Shown here in pieces: positions 18,595-27,340 of a stretch of 43,746 nt of DNA. Both the position numbers and the translations under genes were made by a program. The DNA is from Dickeya zeae NCPPB 2538. GTDB taxonomy: Bacteria; Pseudomonadota; Gammaproteobacteria; Enterobacterales; Enterobacteriaceae. The stretch covers positions 3,944,434 to 3,988,179 of the forward strand of contig NZ_CM001977.1 in the NCBI RefSeq assembly GCF_000406165.1, in the 5' to 3' direction. Each line of letters opens with the position of its first letter. Within the stretch, counting starts at the first letter, position 1. The notes under the pieces are model-generated. The model saw nothing but the letters and a program-made list of their open reading frames with translations, was not told the origin of the DNA and did not search any database.

Positions 18595-20391
18595 GTGCAA
18601 ACCTTTAATGCCGATTTGGCCATTATCGGGGCCGGGGGAGCAGGTTTACGGGCCGCGATTGCTGCGGCGCAAGCAAATCCCCAACTCAAGATTGCGCTGA
18701 TTTCCAAAGTCTACCCAATGCGTAGCCACACGGTGGCGGCAGAAGGTGGTTCGGCGGCGGTCACACAGGATCATGATAGCTTCGACTTCCATTTCCACGA
18801 CACCGTGGCAGGGGGAGACTGGTTATGTGAACAGGACGTGGTGGACCACTTCGTGCAGAATTGCCCGCGCGAAATGACCCAGCTTGAGCAGTGGGGTTGC
18901 CCGTGGAGTCGTAAACCGGATGGTTCGGTTAACGTACGTCGTTTCGGCGGGATGAAGATCGAACGGACCTGGTTTGCTGCGGATAAAACCGGTTTCCACA
19001 TGCTGCACACCTTGTTCCAGACCTCTCTGAAATACCCACAGATTCAGCGTTTCGACGAGCATTTCGTTCTGGACATCCTGGTGGATGACGGACATGCCCG
19101 TGGGGTCGTTGCCATCAACATGATGGAAGGGTCACTGATTCAGATTCGTGCCAACGCCATCGTAATGGCAACAGGCGGCGCGGGTCGCGTTTATCGCTAC
19201 AACACCAACGGCGGCATCGTCACCGGTGACGGTATGGGCATGGCGTTCCGTCACGGCGTCCCATTGCGTGACATGGAATTCGTTCAGTACCACCCGACCG
19301 GTCTGCCGGGTTCCGGTATTCTGATGACCGAAGGCTGCCGCGGTGAAGGCGGTATCATGGTCAACAAAGACGGCTACCGCTATCTGCAAGACTACGGCCT
19401 CGGGCCGGAAACGCCGCTGGGCGAGCCGAAAAACAAATACATGGAACTGGGGCCGCGCGATAAAGTATCGCAAGCCTTCTGGCACGAATGGCGCGCCGGA
19501 CGCACCGTATCGACCCCGCTGGGCGATGTGGTCTACCTCGACCTGCGTCATCTGGGTGAGAAGAAACTGAAAGAGCGTCTGCCGTTTATTTGCGAACTGG
19601 CAAAAGCCTACGTCGGCGTCGACCCGGTCAAAGAGCCGATTCCAATTCGTCCGACTGCGCACTACACCATGGGCGGTATCGAAACCGATCAGCAGTGTGA
19701 AACCCGCATTCAGGGCTTGTTCGCCGTTGGCGAATGTTCGTCCGTTGGTTTGCACGGTGCCAACCGCCTTGGCTCCAACTCACTGGCAGAACTGGTGGTG
19801 TTCGGCCGCGTAGCCGGTGAAAAAGCCGTAGAACGTTCGCAGTCAGCCGCACCGGCCAACGCCAGCGCACTGGATGCTCAGGCGAAAGACGTGGAACAGC
19901 GCCTGCACGCGTTGCTCAAGCAGGAAGGTACCGAAAGCTGGTCTAAAATCCGCGACGAAATGGGTATGTCGATGGAAGAAGGCTGCGGTATTTACCGTAC
20001 CACCGAGCTGATGCAGAAAACCGTCGACAAGATGGCCGAGCTGAAAGAACGCTTCAAACGCGTGAAAATCACCGACCGTTCCAGCGTGTTCAATACCGAT
20101 CTGCTCTACACCATCGAACTGGGCCACAGCCTGGACGTCGCCGAGTGTATGGCGCATTCCGCCATCAACCGTAAAGAATCACGTGGTGCACACCAGCGTC
20201 TGGATGAAGGCTGCACCGAACGTGATGACGTCAATTTCCTGAAGCACACGCTGGCGTTCTACAACCCGGAAGGCGCACCACGTCTGGAATACAGCGATGT
20301 GAAAATCACCAAGCTGCCGCCGGCAAAACGCGTTTACGGTGCCGAAGCAGAAGCTCAGGAGAAAAACAAGAAGGAGCAAGCGAATGGCTGA
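18595..20391 (+). CDS. frdA: Fumarate reductase flavoprotein subunit
   Basis: 598 residues (E. coli 602), GTG start with GGAGG upstream. Catalytic subunit of quinol:fumarate reductase, which reduces fumarate to succinate at the inner membrane in anaerobic respiration. The FAD-binding GAGGAG lies at residues 12-17, and His45 in MRSHTVAAEGG is the covalent FAD attachment site. Active-site phrases such as HPTGLPGSG and RPTAHYTMGGI are conserved. The 3' end overlaps frdB by 8 bp. The operon frdABCD is complete. Confidence 0.98.
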   Translation: MQTFNADLAIIGAGGAGLRAAIAAAQANPQLKIALISKVYPMRSHTVAAEGGSAAVTQDHDSFDFHFHDTVAGGDWLCEQDVVDHFVQNCPREMTQLEQWGCPWSRKPDGSVNVRRFGGMKIERTWFAADKTGFHMLHTLFQTSLKYPQIQRFDEHFVLDILVDDGHARGVVAINMMEGSLIQIRANAIVMATGGAGRVYRYNTNGGIVTGDGMGMAFRHGVPLRDMEFVQYHPTGLPGSGILMTEGCRGEGGIMVNKDGYRYLQDYGLGPETPLGEPKNKYMELGPRDKVSQAFWHEWRAGRTVSTPLGDVVYLDLRHLGEKKLKERLPFICELAKAYVGVDPVKEPIPIRPTAHYTMGGIETDQQCETRIQGLFAVGECSSVGLHGANRLGSNSLAELVVFGRVAGEKAVERSQSAAPANASALDAQAKDVEQRLHALLKQEGTESWSKIRDEMGMSMEEGCGIYRTTELMQKTVDKMAELKERFKRVKITDRSSVFNTDLLYTIELGHSLDVAECMAHSAINRKESRGAHQRLDEGCTERDDVNFLKHTLAFYNPEGAPRLEYSDVKITKLPPAKRVYGAEAEAQEKNKKEQANG

Positions 20392-21121
20392 TATGAAAAC
20401 CCTGAAAATGGAAGTCATGCGCTATAACCCAGAGCAGGATAACGCCCCGCACTTCGATACCTACGACGTGCCGTATACCCGCGAAACCTCGCTGCTGGAT
20501 GCGCTCGGCTACATCAAGGACAACCTGGCACCGGACCTGTCTTACCGCTGGTCCTGCCGTATGGCGATTTGCGGCTCTTGCGGCATGATGGTCAATAACG
20601 TGCCGAAGCTGGCCTGTAAAACCTTCCTGCGTGACTATGCCAGCAGCGGCATGAAGGTTGAAGCGCTGGGCAACTTCCCGATTGAACGCGATTTGGTGGT
20701 GGATATGACCCACTTCATCGAAAGTCTGGAAGCTATCAAGCCTTATATCATCGGCAACAACCGCACACCGGATCAGGGCCCGAACACACAGACACCGGCA
20801 CAGATGGCGAAATACCATCAGTTCTCCGGTTGCATCAACTGTGGGCTGTGCTATGCCGCCTGCCCGCAGTTCGGCCTGAATCCAGAGTTCATCGGTCCTG
20901 CCGCGATTACACTGGCACACCGTTACAATCTGGACAATCGCGACCACGGTAAGAAAGAGCGTATGCCGCAACTGAACAGCGACAACGGCGTCTGGTCCTG
21001 TACCTTCGTCGGTTACTGCTCTGAAGTGTGTCCGAAGCACGTCGATCCGGCGGCTGCTATCCAGCAAAGCAAAGTGGAAAGCGCCAAAGACTTCATGATC
21101 GCCATGCTGAGACCACAATAA
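20384..21121 (+). CDS. frdB: Fumarate reductase iron-sulfur subunit
   Basis: 245 residues. Passes electrons from menaquinol to FrdA through three clusters. Cys motifs are in order: SCRMAICGSCGMM plus a later Cys for [2Fe-2S], CINCGLCYAACP for [4Fe-4S], and a CTFVGYCSEVCPKH segment for [3Fe-4S]. The frame is open 15 codons upstream, but MADMKTLKMEV is the family start, with AAGGAG about nine bases before it. The ATG overlaps the frdA stop, consistent with translational coupling. Confidence 0.98.
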   Translation: MADMKTLKMEVMRYNPEQDNAPHFDTYDVPYTRETSLLDALGYIKDNLAPDLSYRWSCRMAICGSCGMMVNNVPKLACKTFLRDYASSGMKVEALGNFPIERDLVVDMTHFIESLEAIKPYIIGNNRTPDQGPNTQTPAQMAKYHQFSGCINCGLCYAACPQFGLNPEFIGPAAITLAHRYNLDNRDHGKKERMPQLNSDNGVWSCTFVGYCSEVCPKHVDPAAAIQQSKVESAKDFMIAMLRPQ

Positions 21122-21133
21122 GGGAGGCAACAA

Positions 21134-21529
21134 ATGATCACCAAACGTAAAGCGTATGTCCGTGGCATGACGCCCACCTGGTGGCAGAAGCTCGGTTTCT
21201 ACCGTTTCTATATGCTGCGCGAAGGTACTGCGGTGCCTGCGGTCTGGTTCAGCATCGTCCTGCTGCATGGCGTGTTTTCGCTCAAAGCCGGTCCAGAAGG
21301 CTGGAACCAGTTTATCGGCTTCCTGCAAAACCCGCTGGTGCTGCTGCTCAATATCATCGCCCTGCTGGCGGCGGTATTGCACACCAAGACCTGGTTTGAT
21401 CTGGCACCGAAGGCCTCCATCATCATCGTGAAAGATGAAAAAATGGGGCCGGAGCCGGTCGTTAAAGGGCTGTGGGCGGCCACTGTGGTCATCACGCTGG
21501 CGGTGCTGGCCATCGCCTTGCTGTTCTGA
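21134..21529 (+). CDS. frdC: Fumarate reductase membrane anchor subunit C
   Basis: 131 residues with three predicted membrane helices. Together with FrdD it anchors FrdAB to the inner membrane and binds menaquinol. The start MITKRKAYVRGMTPTWW is typical of the family, and GGGAGG lies about seven bases upstream. It starts 12 bp after frdB. Confidence 0.97.
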   Translation: MITKRKAYVRGMTPTWWQKLGFYRFYMLREGTAVPAVWFSIVLLHGVFSLKAGPEGWNQFIGFLQNPLVLLLNIIALLAAVLHTKTWFDLAPKASIIIVKDEKMGPEPVVKGLWAATVVITLAVLAIALLF

Positions 21530-21543
21530 ACAGGAGGAATCTC

Positions 21544-21900
21544 GTGAGTAATCAACAACCCAAACGTTCCGACGAACCACCGTTCTGGGGCCTGTTCGGC
21601 GCTGGCGGCATGTGGAGCGCGATGTTCGCGCCGGTTATCATCCTGCTTATCGGGATTTTGTTGCCGCTTGGCCTGTTCCCACAGGCGCTGACCTACGATC
21701 GTATCGCCGCGTTCAGCCACAGCCTGATTGGCCGTGCATTCCTGCTGCTGATGATTGTACTGCCGCTGTGGTGCGGTCTGCACCGTATCCACCACGCCAT
21801 GCATGACCTGAAGATTCATGTTCCGGCCGGTAAATGGGTGTTCTACGGTCTGGCGGCCATCCTCTCCGTCGTCACCGTCATTGGTGTGGCAACGCTGTAA
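21544..21900 (+). CDS. frdD: Fumarate reductase membrane anchor subunit D
   Basis: 118 residues (E. coli 119), three membrane helices, with the conserved PLWCGLHRIHHAMHDLKIH loop. The GTG at 21544 is chosen over an upstream in-frame ATG inside frdC because AGGAGG lies immediately before it and the protein then begins SNQQPKRSDEPPFWG as in the family. Last gene of frdABCD, followed by a strong terminator. Confidence 0.97.
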   Translation: MSNQQPKRSDEPPFWGLFGAGGMWSAMFAPVIILLIGILLPLGLFPQALTYDRIAAFSHSLIGRAFLLLMIVLPLWCGLHRIHHAMHDLKIHVPAGKWVFYGLAAILSVVTVIGVATL

Positions 21901-21925
21901 CACCGACTTAATTGTTATGCGTCAC

Positions 21926-21950
21926 GGCCCGCACTATGCGGGCCTTTTTT
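21926..21950 (+). terminator. Intrinsic terminator of frdABCD
   Basis: GGCCCGC-ACTAT-GCGGGCC followed by six T. In E. coli the corresponding hairpin is also the ampC attenuator; here blc follows directly and no ampC is present. Confidence 0.92.
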
Positions 21951-22014
21951 ATTGCATCTTTGCATTCCGCTTCCTACCTTTAACCCCGAGATTAACCAAC
22001 ACAGGAAGCCGCAA

Positions 22015-22554
22015 ATGAAAAGTTGGCGCGTATTGCTGACCTCATTGATCACCTTATTCACGACAGCCTGCAGCACCACACCGCCGCAGGGCGTTCAGGT
22101 CGTGGATAATTTCGACCCTGCTCGCTATATGGGAACCTGGTATGAAATCGCCCGGTTGGACAACCGTTTCGAGCGTGGTCTGGAGCAGGTTACCGCGACT
22201 TACAGCCCACGGGACGATGGCGGCATCACCGTGGTGAACCGTGGCTTCGACCCGGTGAAACGCGTCTGGCGCGAAAGTATTGGCAAGGGGTACTTCACCG
22301 GCTCGCCACAACGCGCTGCGCTGAAAGTGTCTTTCTTCGGGCCATTCTATGGCGGCTACAATGTGATAGCACTGGACAGCGACTACCGTTATGCACTGGT
22401 TTGCGGGCCAAATCGTGAATACCTGTGGATTCTCTCCCGGACACCCGACCTTCATCCCCTTGTGAAGCAGGCGCTGCTGGCGAGCGCGCAACGTAATGGC
22501 TTTCAGACGGATAAATTAATTTGGGTAAACACGAAAGCCAGTACAGGGAAATAA
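22015..22554 (+). CDS. blc: Outer-membrane lipoprotein lipocalin Blc
   Basis: 179 residues. Bacterial lipocalin with a lipoprotein signal peptide (LITLFTTAC, lipidated Cys19) and the lipocalin signature GTWYEIARLDNRFERG, followed by the usual beta-barrel. The family binds fatty acids and lysophospholipids at the outer membrane and is linked to envelope stress. The ATG at 22015 is preferred over an upstream in-frame ATG because AGGAAG precedes it and the signal peptide begins there. It follows frd as in E. coli, but without ampC between. Confidence 0.95.
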   Translation: MKSWRVLLTSLITLFTTACSTTPPQGVQVVDNFDPARYMGTWYEIARLDNRFERGLEQVTATYSPRDDGGITVVNRGFDPVKRVWRESIGKGYFTGSPQRAALKVSFFGPFYGGYNVIALDSDYRYALVCGPNREYLWILSRTPDLHPLVKQALLASAQRNGFQTDKLIWVNTKASTGK

Positions 22555-22646
22555 ACAGCGGGAACCAACAGAAAGAGAAAATAAATAAAACATCGTTTTG
22601 ATATTATTATTTCTGGTCATGCTAATGCCGTTCATCGGCGTATTTT

Positions 22647-22672
22647 CAGCCGGTTGTTATACCGGCTGTTTT
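22647..22672 (+). terminator. Intrinsic terminator of blc
   Basis: CAGCCGGT-TGTTAT-ACCGGCTG followed by TTTT on the plus strand, 90 bp after the blc stop. It lies between convergent blc and the DUF486 gene and has no T-run on the minus strand. Confidence 0.8.
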
Positions 22673-22693
22673 ATCGAATAACGTAACGGCCGA

Positions 22694-23047
22694 TCAGCCC
22701 ATAATTTTGTCGCGGAACATAAAGAATACCGCGCCCAACAGGCACAGTCCGGCCCAAATATAGTCGGTACGGAAGGGTTCTTTGAGAATCACTATCGAGA
22801 AAGGAATAAACACCGACAGACTGATCACTTCCTGCAAGATTTTCAGTTGTCCGGCTGAGGCGACCTGATAGCCAATACGGTTCGCAGGCACCTGCAACAA
22901 ATATTCAAACAGTGCAATCCCCCAACTGACCAGCGCAGCCACCATCCAGGTCCGTCCACTAAAATAGCGAAGGTGCCCGTACCAGGCAAAGGTCATAAAT
23001 ACATTGCTGAGGGTCAGCATGAATACCGTGATAATAAGTGGGGACAT
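22694..23047 (-). CDS. DMT-superfamily small membrane protein, DUF486
   Basis: 117 residues with four predicted membrane helices (about 4-24, 32-51, 70-88 and 94-112). Phrases such as MTFAWYGHLRY, SWGIALFEYLLQVPANRIGY and EVISLSVFIPFSI match the DUF486 family, which belongs to the drug/metabolite transporter superfamily; its substrate is unknown. AAGGAG lies about ten bases before the ATG. It lies downstream of efp on the same strand with a 160-bp gap. In E. coli this position holds the unrelated-by-family SMR transporter gene sugE (gdx) and the entericidin genes. Confidence 0.9.
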   Translation of the reverse strand: MSPLIITVFMLTLSNVFMTFAWYGHLRYFSGRTWMVAALVSWGIALFEYLLQVPANRIGYQVASAGQLKILQEVISLSVFIPFSIVILKEPFRTDYIWAGLCLLGAVFFMFRDKIMG

Positions 23048-23166
23048 AGCTCTGCTCTCTCCTTAACCAAGACGCGGCATTATTACGTTAGCCGGGATAA
23101 AATACCATCAGGGAACATTCTGGTTGTGTGAAAGAGTTTTTCAGACGGGAATCAGAGCAATGGCAA

Positions 23167-23197
23167 CGCGTAAACCGCCCGATGGACAGTTTACGCG
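23167..23197 (-). terminator. Possible terminator of efp
   Basis: A perfect 9-bp inverted repeat, CGCGTAAAC / GTTTACGCG, with a 13-base loop, about 10 bp after the efp stop. On the minus strand it is followed by TTGCC only, so intrinsic termination would be weak. Confidence 0.35.
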
Positions 23198-23207
23198 CCG
23201 GGAAGGT

Positions 23208-23774
23208 TTACTTCACGCGGGAAACGTATTCGCCAGAACGTGTATCGACCTTGATGACTTCGCCGATCTGTACGAACAACGGTACTTTCACCACAGCGCC
23301 GGTAGACAGCGTTGCCGGTTTGCCACCGGTACCGGCGGTATCCCCTTTCAGGCCCGGATCGGTTTCGGTGATTTCAGCTTCGATAAAGTTCGGCGGCTGA
23401 ACGGCGATCGGACGACCATCCCACAGGGTAACGATACATTCAGCGTTGTCCTGCAACCACTTGGCGGAATCACCTACGGTTTTCGCGTCAACCTGATGCT
23501 GTTCAAAGGTTTCCGGGTGCATGAAATGGAAGAACTCCCCGTCGTTATACAGGTAGTTCATGTTGGTATCCATTACGTCAGCGCCTTCTGCCGAGTCAGT
23601 AGACTTGAAGGTTTTCTCAACGCGGGAGCCCGTCAACAGACGACGCATTTTGACACGAGCAAAAGCCTGGCCTTTACCCGGCTTCACAAACTCACTGGAT
23701 TCGATAGCATACGGCTCGCCCTCGAACATGATTTTAAGACCGGAACGGAAATCGTTGCTAAAATAAGTCGCCAT
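23208..23774 (-). CDS. efp: Elongation factor P
   Basis: 188 residues, same length as in E. coli. EF-P binds between the ribosomal P and E sites and relieves stalling at consecutive prolines. The modification loop FVKPGKGQAF carries Lys34, the residue beta-lysylated by EpmA. The C-terminus KVDTRSGEYVSRVK is invariant for the family. Divergent from epmB with only 39 bp between the starts, so the two promoters must overlap or share control. Confidence 0.98.
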   Translation of the reverse strand: MATYFSNDFRSGLKIMFEGEPYAIESSEFVKPGKGQAFARVKMRRLLTGSRVEKTFKSTDSAEGADVMDTNMNYLYNDGEFFHFMHPETFEQHQVDAKTVGDSAKWLQDNAECIVTLWDGRPIAVQPPNFIEAEITETDPGLKGDTAGTGGKPATLSTGAVVKVPLFVQIGEVIKVDTRSGEYVSRVK

Positions 23775-23813
23775 AATGGCCCTCTACATTGATACTGGTA
23801 CTTAGCCAAAAAA

Positions 23814-24851
23814 ATGGCACACATTGTAACCCTAAATATACCCTCCCGAGAAGATTGGTTGCAGCAACTCGCCGACGTTATTACCGATCCCGATGAATTG
23901 CTGAGACTTCTGGCACTGGATAAGCATCCGCAACTGACCGCCGGACGCGAAGCTCGCACGCTATTTCCGTTGCGGGTACCCCGTGCCTTTGCCGCTCGCA
24001 TGCGGCCCGGTGACGCCCACGACCCACTGTTGCTACAGGTACTGACCGCACAAGACGAGTTTATTGTCGCGCAGGGCTTTAGCCAAGACCCACTGGACGA
24101 ACAGCAGAGTGTGGTTCCGGGGTTACTGCATAAATACCACAACCGTGCCCTGCTGCTGGTGAAAGGTGGATGCGCGGTCAACTGTCGATACTGTTTCCGC
24201 CGCCATTTCCCTTATCAGGATAATCAGGGCAACAAAGCTAACTGGCGTCAGGCGCTGGATTATATCCGCCAGCACCCGCAGTTGGACGAAATCATCTTCT
24301 CCGGCGGCGACCCGTTGATGGCCAAGGATCACGAGCTGGACTGGTTGCTAACCGAACTGGAACAGATTCCGCATCTCAAGCGCTTACGCATCCATACCCG
24401 CCTGCCGGTGGTGATCCCCGCACGTATCACGGCGGAGCTTTGCCAGCGGCTGGCGCAATCTCCGCTGCAGGTGGTGCTGGTCACCCACATCAACCACGCC
24501 AATGAAATCAACGCGGAACTCACCGACAGTATGGCGCGTCTGCGTCGGGCCGGGGTGACATTGCTCAACCAAAGTGTCTTGCTACGTGGCATTAACGATC
24601 GTGTTGACGCGCTGGTGGCACTCAGCAACGCCTTATTTGATGCCGGTATTCTGCCCTACTACCTGCATGTGCTGGATAAGGTTCAAGGTGCCGCGCACTT
24701 TCTGGTACCGGATGATGAAGCTCGTACGTTGGTTCGGGGGCTGATGACGCAGGTTTCGGGCTATTTGGTGCCGAACCTGACGCGGGAAATCGGCGGTGAG
24801 GCCAGCAAAACACTGCTGGATATTGGTATGCGCCAGGAAAATCAGGGCTGA
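23814..24851 (+). CDS. epmB: EF-P--(R)-beta-lysylation protein EpmB (lysine 2,3-aminomutase)
   Basis: 345 residues. A radical-SAM, PLP-dependent enzyme converting (S)-alpha-lysine to (R)-beta-lysine, the substrate of EpmA. The radical-SAM motif CAVNCRYC is at Cys120, Cys124 and Cys127, followed by FSGGDPLMA and the C-terminal SGYLVPNLTREIGGE with its PLP-binding region. Start MAHIVTLN as in E. coli, though the ribosome-binding site is poor (A-rich). With efp and epmA the modification route is complete in this window, except the hydroxylase EpmC. Confidence 0.97.
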   Translation: MAHIVTLNIPSREDWLQQLADVITDPDELLRLLALDKHPQLTAGREARTLFPLRVPRAFAARMRPGDAHDPLLLQVLTAQDEFIVAQGFSQDPLDEQQSVVPGLLHKYHNRALLLVKGGCAVNCRYCFRRHFPYQDNQGNKANWRQALDYIRQHPQLDEIIFSGGDPLMAKDHELDWLLTELEQIPHLKRLRIHTRLPVVIPARITAELCQRLAQSPLQVVLVTHINHANEINAELTDSMARLRRAGVTLLNQSVLLRGINDRVDALVALSNALFDAGILPYYLHVLDKVQGAAHFLVPDDEARTLVRGLMTQVSGYLVPNLTREIGGEASKTLLDIGMRQENQG

Positions 24852-24855
24852 AACG

Positions 24856-24893
24856 CTGTCAGCGCCACGGTTATTTGCCCATGGCGCTGACAG
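24856..24893. terminator. Hairpin between convergent epmB and yjeI
   Basis: A perfect 12-bp inverted repeat, CTGTCAGCGCCA / TGGCGCTGACAG, with a 14-base loop, just after the epmB stop and before the yjeI stop. T-runs are poor on both strands, so it may be a weak bidirectional terminator or an RNA-stabilising stem. Confidence 0.5.
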
Positions 24894-24902
24894 TCTTGAA
24901 TA

Positions 24903-25247
24903 TCAAGGGCACTTATAAACCTGGCCTTGCATTTTGCTGTCCAGCGGCGCGAAGCTGGACAGGAACGTCTGACTCGGCGTGCTCACGCCATAAATCACGT
25001 TACCGCCCATGGCTGCCGCTTTATTGCGCAGATCGTTCGCCGCACCACGCATGGAGCTGCCTTCATTACCACTGCCCGACAACCAGTTAGACTGTGTGCC
25101 AGTAACGCTACCCAATAACTGGCATTGCGCTGCCGGTTTGGTGTCAGTAAAACGCACCGCCTGACCGGCAGCACTGAGATCGTTATTCGTACTGCACCCT
25201 GCCAACAGCGTGATGGCAGCCAATCCCATCAGTATTCGAGTCCGCAT
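24903..25247 (-). CDS. yjeI: DUF4156 lipoprotein YjeI
   Basis: 114 residues. A lipoprotein signal peptide ends at ITLLAGC (Cys18). The mature domain has the family phrases QCQLLGSVTG, SNWLSGSGNEG and SSMRGAANDLRNKAAAMGG. E. coli YjeI (117 residues, next to epmB) is the clear counterpart; its function is unknown. The frame is open 19 codons further, but the ATG at 25247 has GGAGAG upstream and begins the signal peptide. Confidence 0.93.
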   Translation of the reverse strand: MRTRILMGLAAITLLAGCSTNNDLSAAGQAVRFTDTKPAAQCQLLGSVTGTQSNWLSGSGNEGSSMRGAANDLRNKAAAMGGNVIYGVSTPSQTFLSSFAPLDSKMQGQVYKCP

Positions 25248-25416
25248 GCTTCTCTCCGTGATGATCGATACACTGGCCGAAGCCGGGCTAACCCGACCCG
25301 ACAACCGAAAACTTATGCCGAAACAGTCTCATGTTACCACCATCAGCATGGCAGTCATTGTTCATGGCGCAACTATTTCTGTCACCATGACGGCGATCAC
25401 GTCCCCTACGAACTCA

Positions 25417-25443
25417 CAGGCCCCGGAATCGGGGCCTGTTTTA
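25417..25443 (+). terminator. Orphan plus-strand intrinsic terminator
   Basis: CAGGCCCCG-GAAT-CGGGGCCTG followed by TTTTATGA on the plus strand. No plus-strand protein gene precedes it; yjeI and pgi on both sides are on the minus strand, and on that strand there is no T-run. It may end an unannotated small RNA from about 25250-25416 or be a decayed element. Confidence 0.7.
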
Positions 25444-25506
25444 TGACTTATCGTCATGACGTGACAGCGATAGCGCAGCGCTCAATACACCGCTGCGCCG
25501 CCGTCA

Positions 25507-27156
25507 TTACGCACGCCACTGTTTGAAGCGGTTGATAAGCCCGTTGGTGGAGCTGTCATGACTGCTGACCACCGCGTCATCCTGCAGTTCAGGCAGGATA
25601 CGGTTAGCCAGCTGTTTGCCCAACTCCACACCCCACTGATCGAAGGTGAAGATGTTCAGGATAGCGCCCTGCGTGAAGATCTTGTGCTCGTAAAGCGCGA
25701 TCAACGCCCCCAGGCTGTACGGCGTGATTTCCCGCAACAGGATGGAGTTGGTCGGGCGGTTGCCTTCGAACACCTTGAACGGTGCCACATGCGCCACATC
25801 AGCGGCGGATTTGCCCGCTGCGGAGAACTCAGCTTCCACCACCTCGCGGGATTTACCGAATGCCAGCGCCTCAGTCTGCGCGAAGAAGTTCGACAGCAAC
25901 TTGCTGTGGTGGTCGCTCAACGGGTTGTGGGTCGTCGCCGGTGCAATGAAATCACACGGCACCAACTTGGTCCCCTGATGGATCAACTGGTAGAACGCAT
26001 GCTGACCATTGGTACCCGGCTCACCCCAAATGATAGGACCAGTCTGGTAATCTACGGCATTGCCGTTGCGGTCAACGTACTTACCGTTGGACTCCATGTT
26101 GCCCTGTTGGAAGTAAGCCGCGAAACGATGCATGTACTGATCGTACGGCAGAATCGCTTCAGTTTCCGCGCCAAAAAAGTTGTTGTACCAGATGCCGATC
26201 AACGCCAGCAGTACCGGCAGGTTTTTCTCAGCCGGGGTAGTAGCGAAATGCTGGTCCATGGCATGTGCGCCACTCAGCAATTGTTCGAAGTTATCGAAGC
26301 CGACGGACAGGACAATCGACAGACCAATGGCGGACCACAGTGAGTAGCGGCCACCGACCCAGTCCCAGAACTCAAACATGTTATCGGTATCGATGCCGAA
26401 TTCGCCAACCGCTTTCGCATTGGTAGACAGCGCGGCAAAGTGCTTGGCGACATGTTTTTCATCACCGGCAGCCTTGAGGAACCAGTCACGCGCGCTGTGG
26501 GCGTTGGTCATGGTTTCCTGGGTGGTGAACGTCTTGGAGGCCACCAGGAACAGGGTGGTTTCCGGGTTGACGCGTTTGAGCACTTCAGCAATGTGGGTGC
26601 CGTCAACGTTGGAAACAAAGTGCATGGTCAGGTGATTTTTGTAGGGGCGCAGCGCCTCTGTCACCATGAACGGCCCCAGGTCGGACCCACCGATACCGAT
26701 GTTCACCACATCGGTAATCGCCTTACCGGTATACCCTTTCCACTCCCCGCCAATAACGCGCTCGCTGAACTGCTTCATCTTTTGCAGCACGGCGTTCACT
26801 TCCGGCATCACATCCTTACCATCAACCACGATCGGCGTATTGCTGCGGTTGCGCAACGCGACATGCAGCACGGCACGATCTTCAGTACGGTTGATCTTCT
26901 CGCCGGAGAACATGGATTTAATGGCCGTGGACAGTTCGGTTTCACGCGCCAGCGCCTGCAGTTTTTCCAACGTTTCAGCAGTGATGCGGTTTTTGGAATA
27001 ATCCACCAGCATCAAATCGCCGAACGTGGCGGAAAAATGCGAGAAACGATCAGGATCCTGGGCAAAAAGATCGCTAATCTGAACCTCTTTCATCGCGGCA
27101 AAATGCTGCTGCAATGCCTGCCAGGCGGCAGTCTGCGTTGGGTTGATATTTTTCAT
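25507..27156 (-). CDS. pgi: Glucose-6-phosphate isomerase
   Basis: 549 residues, same length as E. coli Pgi. Cytoplasmic interconversion of glucose-6-phosphate and fructose-6-phosphate. Substrate-loop motifs are visible: NIGIGGSDLGP, SKTFTTQETMTNA, WDWVGGRYSLWSAIG, and the C-terminal FDQWGVELGKQL with the catalytic Lys. The frame is open 48 codons upstream; the start MKNINPTQTAAW is chosen by family agreement. Divergent from lysC. Confidence 0.98.
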   Translation of the reverse strand: MKNINPTQTAAWQALQQHFAAMKEVQISDLFAQDPDRFSHFSATFGDLMLVDYSKNRITAETLEKLQALARETELSTAIKSMFSGEKINRTEDRAVLHVALRNRSNTPIVVDGKDVMPEVNAVLQKMKQFSERVIGGEWKGYTGKAITDVVNIGIGGSDLGPFMVTEALRPYKNHLTMHFVSNVDGTHIAEVLKRVNPETTLFLVASKTFTTQETMTNAHSARDWFLKAAGDEKHVAKHFAALSTNAKAVGEFGIDTDNMFEFWDWVGGRYSLWSAIGLSIVLSVGFDNFEQLLSGAHAMDQHFATTPAEKNLPVLLALIGIWYNNFFGAETEAILPYDQYMHRFAAYFQQGNMESNGKYVDRNGNAVDYQTGPIIWGEPGTNGQHAFYQLIHQGTKLVPCDFIAPATTHNPLSDHHSKLLSNFFAQTEALAFGKSREVVEAEFSAAGKSAADVAHVAPFKVFEGNRPTNSILLREITPYSLGALIALYEHKIFTQGAILNIFTFDQWGVELGKQLANRILPELQDDAVVSSHDSSTNGLINRFKQWRA

Positions 27157-27237
27157 CACACTACTCTTCGGTTTGAGAACAAGTCGGTTTAATAATAAAT
27201 AGGTCGACAGGCGGGAAACCCCACCCACTTTTTCCCG

Positions 27238-27265
27238 ATTGTATCCCTTAACGCCGTGCTGGGAA
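27238..27265 (-). promoter_or_regulatory. Candidate pgi promoter
   Basis: On the minus strand, TTCCCA (27260-27265), a 16-bp spacer and TACAAT (27238-27243), about 80 bp before the pgi start. A by-eye sigma-70 match. Confidence 0.45.
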
Positions 27266-27306
27266 GCCCTTTTCTTGCGAAATGCCCCGCCCCCATCCAA
27301 TGTTGA

Positions 27307-27335
27307 TTGACAGCCGACGCGTTACCCGCTATTTG
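27307..27335 (+). promoter_or_regulatory. Candidate lysC promoter
   Basis: A perfect -35 TTGACA (27307-27312), a 17-bp spacer and TATTTG (27330-27335), placing the transcript start at the front of the riboswitch. Confidence 0.65.
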
Positions 27336-27340
27336 TAAAA

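Noticed and set aside
20306..21580. A 424-codon minus-strand open frame over frdB and frdC
   Set aside because: Complete overlap with conserved frd genes, and His/Gln/Arg-rich composition typical of an antisense shadow in GC-rich codon usage.
25317..25446. Small plus-strand open frame starting MPKQSHVTT and ending in the orphan terminator
   Set aside because: No ribosome-binding site, and its stop codon lies within the T-run of the hairpin, which would end the transcript too early.
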